Of a stretch of 13,481 nt of DNA, positions 1 to 5,635 are shown in pieces. The stretch covers positions 1-13,481 of the forward strand of contig JAFLJW010000182.1 in assembly GCA_022712815.1 (NCBI GenBank). Reading direction: 5' to 3'. The notes below the pieces were generated by a model. The model was not told the origin of the DNA. It did not search any database and was given only the letters and a program-made list of their open reading frames with translations. The stretch comes from Pseudodesulfovibrio sp. Lineage in GTDB: Bacteria > Desulfobacterota > Desulfovibrionia > Desulfovibrionales > Desulfovibrionaceae. The position numbers were made by a program, and so were the translations under genes. Position 1 is the stretch's first letter, and every line of letters starts with the position of its first letter.

Positions 1-1488
1 CCCGAACTGGATGAACTGCTCATCGAGGTGGACCCCTTTGGTAAGCCTGAGTCGGCCAAGAAGAATATCGCCGGTCTCAAGGCGAGCATGAAATGGCTCA
101 AGGATGGTGGGATGCTTGTGGTCTTTCCGGCAGGTGAGGTCTCCAGTCTCAATGTAAAAAAAACCATGGTCGCGGATTCATTGTGGAGTCCCATGATCGG
201 AAAGATAATTCGCAGGACCGGAGCCAGCGCGCTCCCGGTATTTTTTGAAGGCCGCAACAGCGGCCTTTTTCAGGCCCTTGGACTGATACATCCCCGGCTT
301 CGTACTTTTTTGTTGCCAAATGAAAACTTGAAACACGCGGAAGGAGGTTCCGTTCGCGTGGCCTTTGGCAGCACCATCGAGACCGGGAAGCTGGCTGGAT
401 TTGCCAGTGATCAAGAGATGATGGACTACCTTCGTTTTCGCACCTACCTTTTGCGGAAAAACGATTCAAAAAAACGTGAGCCCATGGTCTTTGGCAGAAA
501 AAAGTCGTTGCCGCCCATCGCCAGTTCGCGTGGTAAGCACATTCTGGCCAGTGAGGTGGGGGCGCTTGCCGATGAAAATATTCTTATCAAAACAGCGGAA
601 TTCACCGTTTTTCAGGCCGGAGCGTTTCAGATTCCTCGTATTATGCGTGAGATAGGTATTCGCCGCGAGGAGACATTTCGGGCGGTTGGCGAGGGAACCG
701 GCAAGCCGATGGATATCGACAGATTCGACGATACCTACCGCCATCTGGTGCTTTGGAATCACGTTGAGCGCGAAGTGGTCGGAGCCTATCGCTTTGGCCT
801 GACCGATGAACTTTTGAAAGAGCATGGGCCGGAAGGCCTGTATACGAGTACATTGTTCGATTATCGTCCCGGCATGCTTGGGGGGATTGGACCGGCCCTT
901 GAATTGGGACGGTCATTCATCATTCCCAAGTATCAAAAAGGGTACCAGCCTCTTCTGCTTCTCTGGCGGGGGCTGGCGGCATTTGTGGTTGCCAACCCGA
1001 AATATACCAAACTGTTCGGCTGTGTTTCGATTTCCGGTGAGTACTCCGGCTTGTCCAGAGAGTTGATCGTGGGATTCATGGAACGGCATAGTTTTCTGCC
1101 GGAGCTGGCTGACATGACCTTGCCGCGACGTCCTCTGACATTGAAGAAGCTAAAGAGAATTGATTTCAGCCTGCCTGAAGCCCTGTATGATGACCCGGAT
1201 GATGTCTCGGAACTGGTTCAGGACATAGAGGGTGGAAAATCCATCCCTGTTTTGCTCAAGCAATACCTCAAGCTGGGGGGCAAGATCATCGGTTTCAATG
1301 TTGACCCTGATTTCGGGAATTGTCTGGACGGATTGATTCTTGTCGATCTCGTGCAGTCTGATCCCAGGATGCTGGTTCGGTTCATGGGCAAGGATGGCAT
1401 GGACGAATTTATGGCGGCAAATACCAATGTTTCGACATCTGCCAATGGAAATGGCGAGCGCAGAAAAACTCTGCACTTTGCCGCTTAA
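1..1488 (+). CDS. Bifunctional acyltransferase, OlsF-like (PlsC-type O-acyltransferase + GNAT/OlsB-type N-acyltransferase), 5' partial
   Basis: The frame is open to the left edge, so the first in-frame start (GTG at 28) is internal; 495 residues are visible. The N-terminal part is the back half of a PlsC/lysophospholipid acyltransferase domain, with the conserved FPAGE block at visible residues 42-46; the catalytic HX4D motif must lie off the window. From about visible residue 195 a second domain of the OlsB/hemolysin-like N-acyltransferase type follows, with FDDTYRHLVLWN (242-253) and ELGRS (301-305). The order PlsC then OlsB is that of OlsF, which makes ornithine lipids by N-acylating ornithine and then O-acylating the lyso-lipid. 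The product would act at the inner face of the cytoplasmic membrane. The family match is read directly; the lipid product is inferred, and another amino acid or polyamine head group is possible. Confidence 0.8.
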   Translation, partial: PELDELLIEVDPFGKPESAKKNIAGLKASMKWLKDGGMLVVFPAGEVSSLNVKKTMVADSLWSPMIGKIIRRTGASALPVFFEGRNSGLFQALGLIHPRLRTFLLPNENLKHAEGGSVRVAFGSTIETGKLAGFASDQEMMDYLRFRTYLLRKNDSKKREPMVFGRKKSLPPIASSRGKHILASEVGALADENILIKTAEFTVFQAGAFQIPRIMREIGIRREETFRAVGEGTGKPMDIDRFDDTYRHLVLWNHVEREVVGAYRFGLTDELLKEHGPEGLYTSTLFDYRPGMLGGIGPALELGRSFIIPKYQKGYQPLLLLWRGLAAFVVANPKYTKLFGCVSISGEYSGLSRELIVGFMERHSFLPELADMTLPRRPLTLKKLKRIDFSLPEALYDDPDDVSELVQDIEGGKSIPVLLKQYLKLGGKIIGFNVDPDFGNCLDGLILVDLVQSDPRMLVRFMGKDGMDEFMAANTNVSTSANGNGERRKTLHFAA

Positions 1489-1508
1489 CTCCCGACCATT
1501 GGCATAAT

Positions 1509-1540
1509 AAAGCCCCGTCTCCTCTCGGCGGGGCTTTTCC
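1509..1540 (+). terminator. Rho-independent terminator of the acyltransferase gene
   Basis: A 9-bp perfect stem (AAAGCCCCG 1509-1517 with CGGGGCTTT 1529-1537) has an 11-nt loop and runs into TTTTCC. It begins 20 bases after the stop codon. The transposon direct repeat starts at 1541, right at its edge, so the insertion left termination intact. Confidence 0.85.
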
Positions 1541-1554
1541 TTTGGAAGAAGGCA
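1541..1554. repeat. Direct repeat flanking the transposon, left copy
   Basis: TTTGGAAGAAGGCA is identical to 5587-5600. It overlaps the inverted-repeat tip by four bases (GGCA). It is best read as a target-site duplication, with a real duplication of about 8-14 bp. Confidence 0.75.
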
Positions 1555-1574
1555 TTATGTAGGAGCCGCACAAA
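1551..1574 (+). repeat. Left terminal inverted repeat (IRL)
   Basis: These 24 bases are the exact reverse complement of 5562-5585. Identity ends abruptly after base 1574, as expected of transposon ends rather than of a regulatory palindrome. Confidence 0.9.
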
Positions 1575-1651
1575 GAAGGCTTAAAAACTCGATAAACTAT
1601 TACCTACATGGTATGTTGAAAGAAAAACGTGCTTAAAAAGTAGGAAGATAG

Positions 1652-2199
1652 ATGAGAGACAAAAAGCCAACACCTTATGCATTTATGCTAGCGGAAAAGA
1701 AGAAATCTAGGCTGATCGAAGCTTTTCGAAAACATGGAATTAGATCTTCTAAAAAACAACGCAATATAATTTCATATAGCCGAAACATCAAAGGTGGGGA
1801 GTACCCAGAATACGAAATCGGTACCTGCTATCTATTGAATACCAAGGGACATGTTGTTTGTTATCGCGACTATACCCGTGTTGATGACAAAGAGTATTGC
1901 TGGGCTGAAGAGTATGACAGAACCGGCAAAAGTGTTGATTCTTTTAATCAGTGTATCCGATTTTATTTGGCAAAGATGCTAATTGTATCGATATTACAAC
2001 TGTTACTCAAGATGTGTGGGCTTACATTGCTTGTGACATCGAGTATGTTGATTTCATGATGAGTGTGGCTCTTGCTCTCCAGAAAGAATTGGAACAGGAA
2101 TCCATACGTGAAGCAAATAAATCCGAAGTGATTACGAGAGAAACAAAGCAATCTAAAAAAACGTCAATTGAACATGATTATGACCAAGGCCTCTGCTGA
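1652..2199 (+). pseudogene. Hypothetical passenger gene, apparently frameshifted near 1968
   Basis: The ATG at 1652 has AGGA six bases upstream. The first frame reads about 105 residues of hydrophilic protein (Lys-rich N-terminus, then GTCYLLNTKGHVVCYRDYTR and a DDKEYCWAEEYD stretch). After about base 1966 it becomes an unnatural run of hydrophobic residues ending at 2059. A different frame, open to 2199, takes up a more protein-like sequence (DVWAYIACDIEYVDF, then an acidic and basic tail). Restoring one T in the run at 1966-1968 would join them into one protein of about 182 residues. I do not recognise the family. A sequencing error or a programmed shift is possible, but the equally broken transposase nearby favours decay. 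The gene is AT-rich like the rest of the cargo and has its own terminator. Confidence 0.55.
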
Positions 2200-2223
2200 A
2201 TAGCGTGAGTTAATCTTACAATA

Positions 2224-2258
2224 TACCCCCTGCACCAAACAGGGGGTAATCTTTTTAT
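2224..2258 (+). terminator. Rho-independent terminator after the first passenger gene
   Basis: A 9-bp perfect stem, TACCCCCTG (2224-2232) with CAGGGGGTA (2240-2248), has a 7-nt loop and is followed by ATCTTTTTATTT. It separates the first passenger gene from the Panacea operon. Confidence 0.85.
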
Positions 2259-2412
2259 TTAATAAAATCAGTGCGAAGTAAGATGTTCAAAAGTTTGCTT
2301 TTTTGTTATCATTCTACTAAGTACAAAAATCCCTGGTTTTGAGCTTCCCTATTACTCTGGCGTGAGTGTACATTAGGAAGTAGGTGGCTTCTTTTCTTTG
2401 TAATAAGCATAT

Positions 2413-2440
2413 GCATGATGTTTGCATCTGATGCTAATAT
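2413..2440 (+). promoter_or_regulatory. Possible operator and -10 box upstream of the Panacea gene
   Basis: In the 213-base AT-rich gap (2259-2471) an imperfect dyad, GCATGATG (2413-2420) and CATCTGATGC (2425-2434), abuts TAATAT (2435-2440), a plausible -10 hexamer 31 bases before the ATG at 2472. No convincing -35 box is seen. A dyad over the promoter would suit autoregulation of a toxin-antitoxin operon. Nothing else was found in the gap. Confidence 0.3.
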
Positions 2441-2471
2441 AGAAAAAAATGCCTAACATGCGGATACTTCA

Positions 2472-3254
2472 ATGATTGACACTAACCGAGTAGATAAAAT
2501 TATCCAATATGCACTTGCTGTTGCCAGCGAACAGGAGTTCGGTGAGCGTGAGCTTGGGCCTATTCATTTTGTCAAATACGTTTATGTTGCCGACCTTGAA
2601 TATGCAAAGTCACATGATGGACAGACATACACGGGGGCCACCTGGATTTTTTATCATTTTGGTCCTTGGTGCCCCGCTGTTCATGATCGAATTGATCCAG
2701 CGCTAAAAGCTATTGGTGCAGATAAAAAATATATCTCAAGCATCAAGTGCGATGATGATTTTATTAGGTGGCACAATAAAGATAAAAATCTAATTGACGA
2801 AATCGAAAGTGAATTAGATTTCTTGGTTTCTATCAACGTGAAAAGTGCTGTTAGGAAATATGCAGCAGACACCTATACCTTGTTGCATTATGTCTACAAG
2901 ACACACCCCATGCTCAATGCTGCTCCAAATGAAAAGTTGGTCTTTTTGCCAGTAGAAAGGATGGTCAAAAAGAAAGCGAAAGTTGAAGCTAAAGAAATAA
3001 CTAAAAGACAGCAAAAGCAACAGAAGCAAAGAAGGGATCGACTACATTCCTTTGTACAAAAGCAACTAGCTAAACAAAAGCAACAATCAGTTAGCAAGCA
3101 GCCAGCCCCCCGATACGATGAAGTCTTCGCGGCAGGGCATGAGATGCTTGACAATATTGCTGGTTCCTCCATTGTCACAGAGACATTAGTTTGTGAAATC
3201 GCAGATGATGTCTGGAAATCCAAATCACGCCATGATCCCGACTTACCCAGATAG
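2472..3254 (+). CDS. Panacea-domain protein (SocA/DUF4065-like), candidate antitoxin
   Basis: 260 residues. Residues 1-160 match the Panacea pattern: a helical N-terminus, then HFVKYVYVADLEYAK (32-46), a TYTGATWIFYHFGPW stretch (52-66) corresponding to the conserved G...YGP segment, and THPML near 144. Residues 165-212 are a Lys/Gln-rich, probably coiled-coil or disordered linker, followed by a short C-terminal module (215-255). Panacea proteins are antitoxins that neutralise unrelated toxins encoded beside them; SocA of Caulobacter is a proteolytic-adaptor example. The ATG at 2472 has only a weak GCGGA upstream. The next gene begins before this stop codon, which suggests translational coupling. 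Domain assignment is by motif; the antitoxin role is inferred from family and neighbour. Confidence 0.7.
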   Translation: MIDTNRVDKIIQYALAVASEQEFGERELGPIHFVKYVYVADLEYAKSHDGQTYTGATWIFYHFGPWCPAVHDRIDPALKAIGADKKYISSIKCDDDFIRWHNKDKNLIDEIESELDFLVSINVKSAVRKYAADTYTLLHYVYKTHPMLNAAPNEKLVFLPVERMVKKKAKVEAKEITKRQQKQQKQRRDRLHSFVQKQLAKQKQQSVSKQPAPRYDEVFAAGHEMLDNIAGSSIVTETLVCEIADDVWKSKSRHDPDLPR

Positions 3255-3966
3255 TTTAATTCAAAGCTTCTATTCAGACTGGTGGATTGAAGACGACAGC
3301 AAAGAATGCTGCCGTGGACGTCTATTGAAAGCCTACGTTCCTTACGTGGATCAAGTTCCTTATATGCTTGTCCCAAAAGGCCGAAAAAAGGCTACAATTC
3401 ACACGCTGGCTGAGTGCGAGATCAAACCAGTGAATGCCAATAATATTCCCAAAGAAACCAAGCTTCCCGTAGCAGGGATTACAACACATGGTAATGAAGT
3501 TAAGTCTATTTACCGTGCAAAAAAGCGACCCGTATTAATTCTTGCTGAAGCCGGTTCAAAAGTTGAAAAAAAATTACGTCAAGGACAGGCGAGTTATCAG
3601 ACTGCTCCAACCCATATTGTTGCCCCATATTATGGCGTAGATAAAGATGGAAGTAGGGGGGGATACAAAGATGAATTCGTCGAAAGGATTCAGCTGTTAG
3701 AATACTGGCAATTTTTTTATGACAAGCTTCCCTTGCCACAAGTCAATGCATCTATATTGCGTGTAGACCATATGCAACCCATCGGTGCAGAAGGTCAGTC
3801 GTACGAGATTTTGCCTTATAGGCTTAGTGATGATGCTATGAAGTTAATGGATGAATGGTTGAACTGGGCAATCACCGGAATTCTTAAATACGACGAAGAT
3901 GCTGGTGATATTTTAGGATTAATCAGAGCAGATAATCTTGGTTACTCACTTGATGATCCTAAATAA
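3193..3966 (+). CDS. Unknown protein with PemK/MazF-like features, candidate toxin partner of the Panacea protein
   Basis: Up to 257 residues, overlapping the Panacea gene. Possible starts are GTG 3193, ATG 3205, ATG 3208 and ATG 3232; none has a good ribosome site, so coupling to the upstream gene is likely. ATG 3232, with a 23-base overlap, gives the most natural N-terminus (MIPTYPDSL). I do not recognise a full-length family. A central stretch has PemK/MazF style: AKKRPVLILAEAG (like the KRPVLV strand), THIVAPYYG, and ILRVDHMQPIG (like the strand around 'LDQ.r.v'), with long insertions between them. The C-terminus is an amphipathic helix (LMDEWLNWAITG). The order antitoxin then toxin with overlap is typical of toxin-antitoxin operons. 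The RNase role is an inference with low to moderate support; a DNA-binding or structural partner cannot be excluded. Confidence 0.6.
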   Translation: MKSQMMSGNPNHAMIPTYPDSLIQSFYSDWWIEDDSKECCRGRLLKAYVPYVDQVPYMLVPKGRKKATIHTLAECEIKPVNANNIPKETKLPVAGITTHGNEVKSIYRAKKRPVLILAEAGSKVEKKLRQGQASYQTAPTHIVAPYYGVDKDGSRGGYKDEFVERIQLLEYWQFFYDKLPLPQVNASILRVDHMQPIGAEGQSYEILPYRLSDDAMKLMDEWLNWAITGILKYDEDAGDILGLIRADNLGYSLDDPK

Positions 3967-4100
3967 GGAATACAGTTATCTTATCTAGCTAAAAAGAAAG
4001 ATAAACTCTTCGCCGTGATTACAAATGGTTATCGCCGCTTTTTTAATGCGTTGATATCATTGGTTTTTTTCTGGCATACAATAGTCATCGAAGTCTCTCG
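3967..4100 (+). other. Intergenic gap before the transposase remnant
   Basis: This AT-rich gap holds no gene. TTGATA (4051-4056) and TACAAT (4077-4082) resemble promoter hexamers but are 20 bases apart, so any promoter would be weak. The base composition rises towards that of the transposase just after this gap, so it is the likely junction between cargo and IS core. Confidence 0.3.
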
Positions 4101-5135
4101 GTGAAAAGTATGCATAATCCACACTTCCTGCTCGAAGCGCAGGCACGCAAAATATCCCTCCCGATGATCGCTGGATGGGATGATAAAACGGTTCGCGCCT
4201 GGTTCCAAGAACTGCGGTGGTCCGAAACCGAAGGGGCCCCTGTGTGCCCAAAATGCAAGGAGATGGATCACTACTTCATCAAAGCCAGACAGTAGTGGTG
4301 GTGCAAGAAATGCAACCATACCTTCTCCATCACCAGCGGCACCTGGTTGGCTTCCACCAAGCTGCCGTTGCGCACCATTCTCATCGCCATGGTCACCCTG
4401 GCCAATGGCGGTCAAGGGCATGTCGGCCATGCAGCTGATGCGTCAGATGGGCGTGCAATACAAGACAGCCTACGTGTTTTTCCACAAGCTGCGGGGCCTT
4501 GTACCAGACCCGAGACGACCAGTCCGCAATGACCGGACAGGTCGAGATGGACGGAGCATACATGGGACCGTCCAAGCGGTACCCTAACAAGGTGGAAGAC
4601 CGCAGGGAGAAGACGACCTATTCCAAGCGCCCCAAGCAGTGCATCCTGGCCATGCGTCAACGCTCTCCTCTTGGAGGAGGACAGGGCCATGACAACGATC
4701 ATTGATGAGGAGCGAGCGGAAGACATCATGGAATTCGTCATGGACAACATTTTAAAAGACACCGAAGTTCTCACCGACGAACATGGCGGGTATTCCGATC
4801 TCTCTGCATATTTCAAGCATACCAGGGTCAACCACAGTATCCGCTTCATGGGCGAGAATGGTGAGAATACCAATATCGTGGAATCCTATTTCAGCAGGTT
4901 CCGCAGACTCCTGCGAGGTCAGGTTCATCAGATCGGGGCGGAGTTCCTGTACCTGTATGCTCATGAGATCGCTTACAGGGAAGACACCAGACGTTGGGAT
5001 AACCGGCGTATCACTCGTGATATGCTGTCCCGGATGCTCTCCCTGGAAGACAACGACAAAAAGCCCCGTTTCCGGGGCTACTGGGGTCAGGCCAGTCGAA
5101 GCAATGGCGGATCGTTTTTGGGTTTGGTTGTGTAA
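4101..5135 (+). pseudogene. IS1595-family (ISXO2-like) transposase, broken by one stop and three frameshifts
   Basis: Read across frames this is a complete ISXO2-like transposase. It starts MHNPHFLLEAQARKIS (ATG 4110, or GTG 4101), followed by a zinc ribbon (VCPKCK near 4248, WWCKKC near 4296) and a helical segment (MSAMQLMRQMGVQYKTAYVF). The DDE core has VEMDGAYMG near 4544 (first D), VLTDEHGGY near 4770 (second D) and IVESYFSRFRR near 4876 (E). The coding frame is broken by an in-frame TAG at 4293-4295, where a Gln or similar codon is expected, and by frame changes near 4407, 4495 and 4670. No single reading frame covers more than about 150 residues, so the enzyme is very probably dead. Its 3' end overlaps the convergent gene at 5087-5518. 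Neighbouring host genes show no such damage, which argues against poor sequence quality. Confidence 0.85.
5058..5079 (-). terminator. Terminator of the leftward passenger gene
   Basis: On the minus strand a 7-bp stem (AGCCCCG / CGGGGCT, loop of 4) is followed directly by TTTTT. It lies 8 bases past the stop codon of the leftward gene and inside the last codons of the transposase remnant. The T run exists only on the minus strand, so it serves the leftward gene. Confidence 0.75.
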
Positions 5136-5518
5136 GTCTTCAAGGCCCACATCGATTCACCGTTTTCGTTTTCCCGCAGCTTCACCGTGATGGGGTATCT
5201 GCGAAGGGCACGCTTCACGTGATCCCAGTAGTCGCTGTCCAACCCTTTACGGCGCATGACTTCATTTGTGATCTGCCTAGTCGTCAGTGGGCCGCCATTC
5301 ACTTCTTTCAGGATTTTGATGATTAACCGCTTCAGTTCACCCCGCTTGAAGGTGCGGGTGTAGGACTTCCTTGGTCTAGTCAGTTCAGGATCACATTCCA
5401 AGCCAAGCAACATGAAAGTCTGATCAATGGTATTGATTTCAGCCTGCTTGACATTCAGCTGGGCTTTCTTCCTGGCCAGGGCCATCAATACTGGGGATTT
5501 ACGTGTTCTCAAAGTCAT
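5087..5518 (-). CDS. Hypothetical protein with helical N-terminus and winged-helix-like C-terminus, transposon passenger
   Basis: 143 residues, intact. Residues 10-40 are Lys/Gln/Glu-rich and could form a short coiled coil. Residues 60-127 have winged-helix style: a helix (ELKRLIIKILKEV), a turn with GGPLTTRQITNEVMRR where the recognition helix would fall, another helix (SDYWDHVKRALRRY), and a beta-hairpin-like wing (ITVKLRENENGESMWAL). I do not recognise a named family. It lies between the transposase and the right inverted repeat, pointing inwards, with its own terminator. Its base composition resembles the transposase rather than the AT-rich cargo, so it may be an original part of the element, for example a regulator of transposition. 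That role is an inference. It is undamaged although the transposase is not. Confidence 0.6.
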   Translation of the reverse strand: MTLRTRKSPVLMALARKKAQLNVKQAEINTIDQTFMLLGLECDPELTRPRKSYTRTFKRGELKRLIIKILKEVNGGPLTTRQITNEVMRRKGLDSDYWDHVKRALRRYPITVKLRENENGESMWALKTYTTKPKNDPPLLRLA

Positions 5519-5540
5519 GCCCCCATCTTACGACGGGGGC
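5519..5540 (-). promoter_or_regulatory. Stem-loop touching the start codon of the leftward passenger gene
   Basis: GCCCCC (5535-5540 read on the minus strand) pairs with GGGGGC (5519-5524), loop of 10. The 3' arm is directly next to the ATG and includes the only purine-rich sequence in Shine-Dalgarno position. If formed in the mRNA, it would hide the initiation region. Confidence 0.4.
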
Positions 5541-5561
5541 GTGTTTCATTTCAACGTAGGT

Positions 5562-5585
5562 TTTGTGCGGCTCCTACATAATGCC
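5562..5585 (-). repeat. Right terminal inverted repeat (IRR)
   Basis: This is the exact reverse complement of 1551-1574. It lies 44 bases upstream of the start codon of the leftward gene at 5087-5518, so it may also form part of that gene's promoter region. Confidence 0.9.
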
Positions 5586-5586
5586 G

Positions 5587-5600
5587 TTTGGAAGAAGGCA
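5587..5600. repeat. Direct repeat flanking the transposon, right copy
   Basis: This second copy of TTTGGAAGAAGGCA is separated from the right inverted repeat by one base (G5586). It continues into host sequence downstream of the glycosyltransferase stop codon, so it probably represents the original target. Confidence 0.75.
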
Positions 5601-5635
5601 GGAAGTCAGAAGTTGCGTCTGGCGGTTGAAGGCTT

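Larger units (their letters stand above)
1551..5585. mobile_element. IS1595-family-like transposon with passenger genes, about 4.0 kb, transposase decayed
   Basis: The ends are a perfect 24-bp inverted repeat (1551-1574 and 5562-5585, tip GGCATTATG). Just outside and overlapping the tip lies a 14-bp direct repeat, TTTGGAAGAAGGCA, at 1541-1554 and 5587-5600, which looks like a target duplication. The exact junction is uncertain by a few bases because the target ends in GGCA, like the repeat tip; IS1595 elements normally duplicate 8 bp. Removing one copy plus the insert rejoins the acyltransferase terminator to the tail of the convergent glycosyltransferase gene, giving a sensible empty site. 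Contents in order are a frameshifted AT-rich gene, a Panacea-domain gene, an overlapping PemK/MazF-like candidate, a broken ISXO2-like transposase and a leftward gene with a winged-helix-like end. The left half (1575-4050) is clearly more AT-rich than the transposase part and the host genes. Confidence 0.85.

Noticed and set aside
2894..3376. Leftward open frame across the Panacea/partner overlap
   Set aside because: Cys/Ser/Leu-rich product typical of an antisense reading of Lys/Gln-rich codons; no start signal.
1551..5585. Integron, integrative element or prophage
   Set aside because: No integrase, tRNA attachment site or phage genes; short perfect inverted ends and a DDE transposase explain the boundaries.
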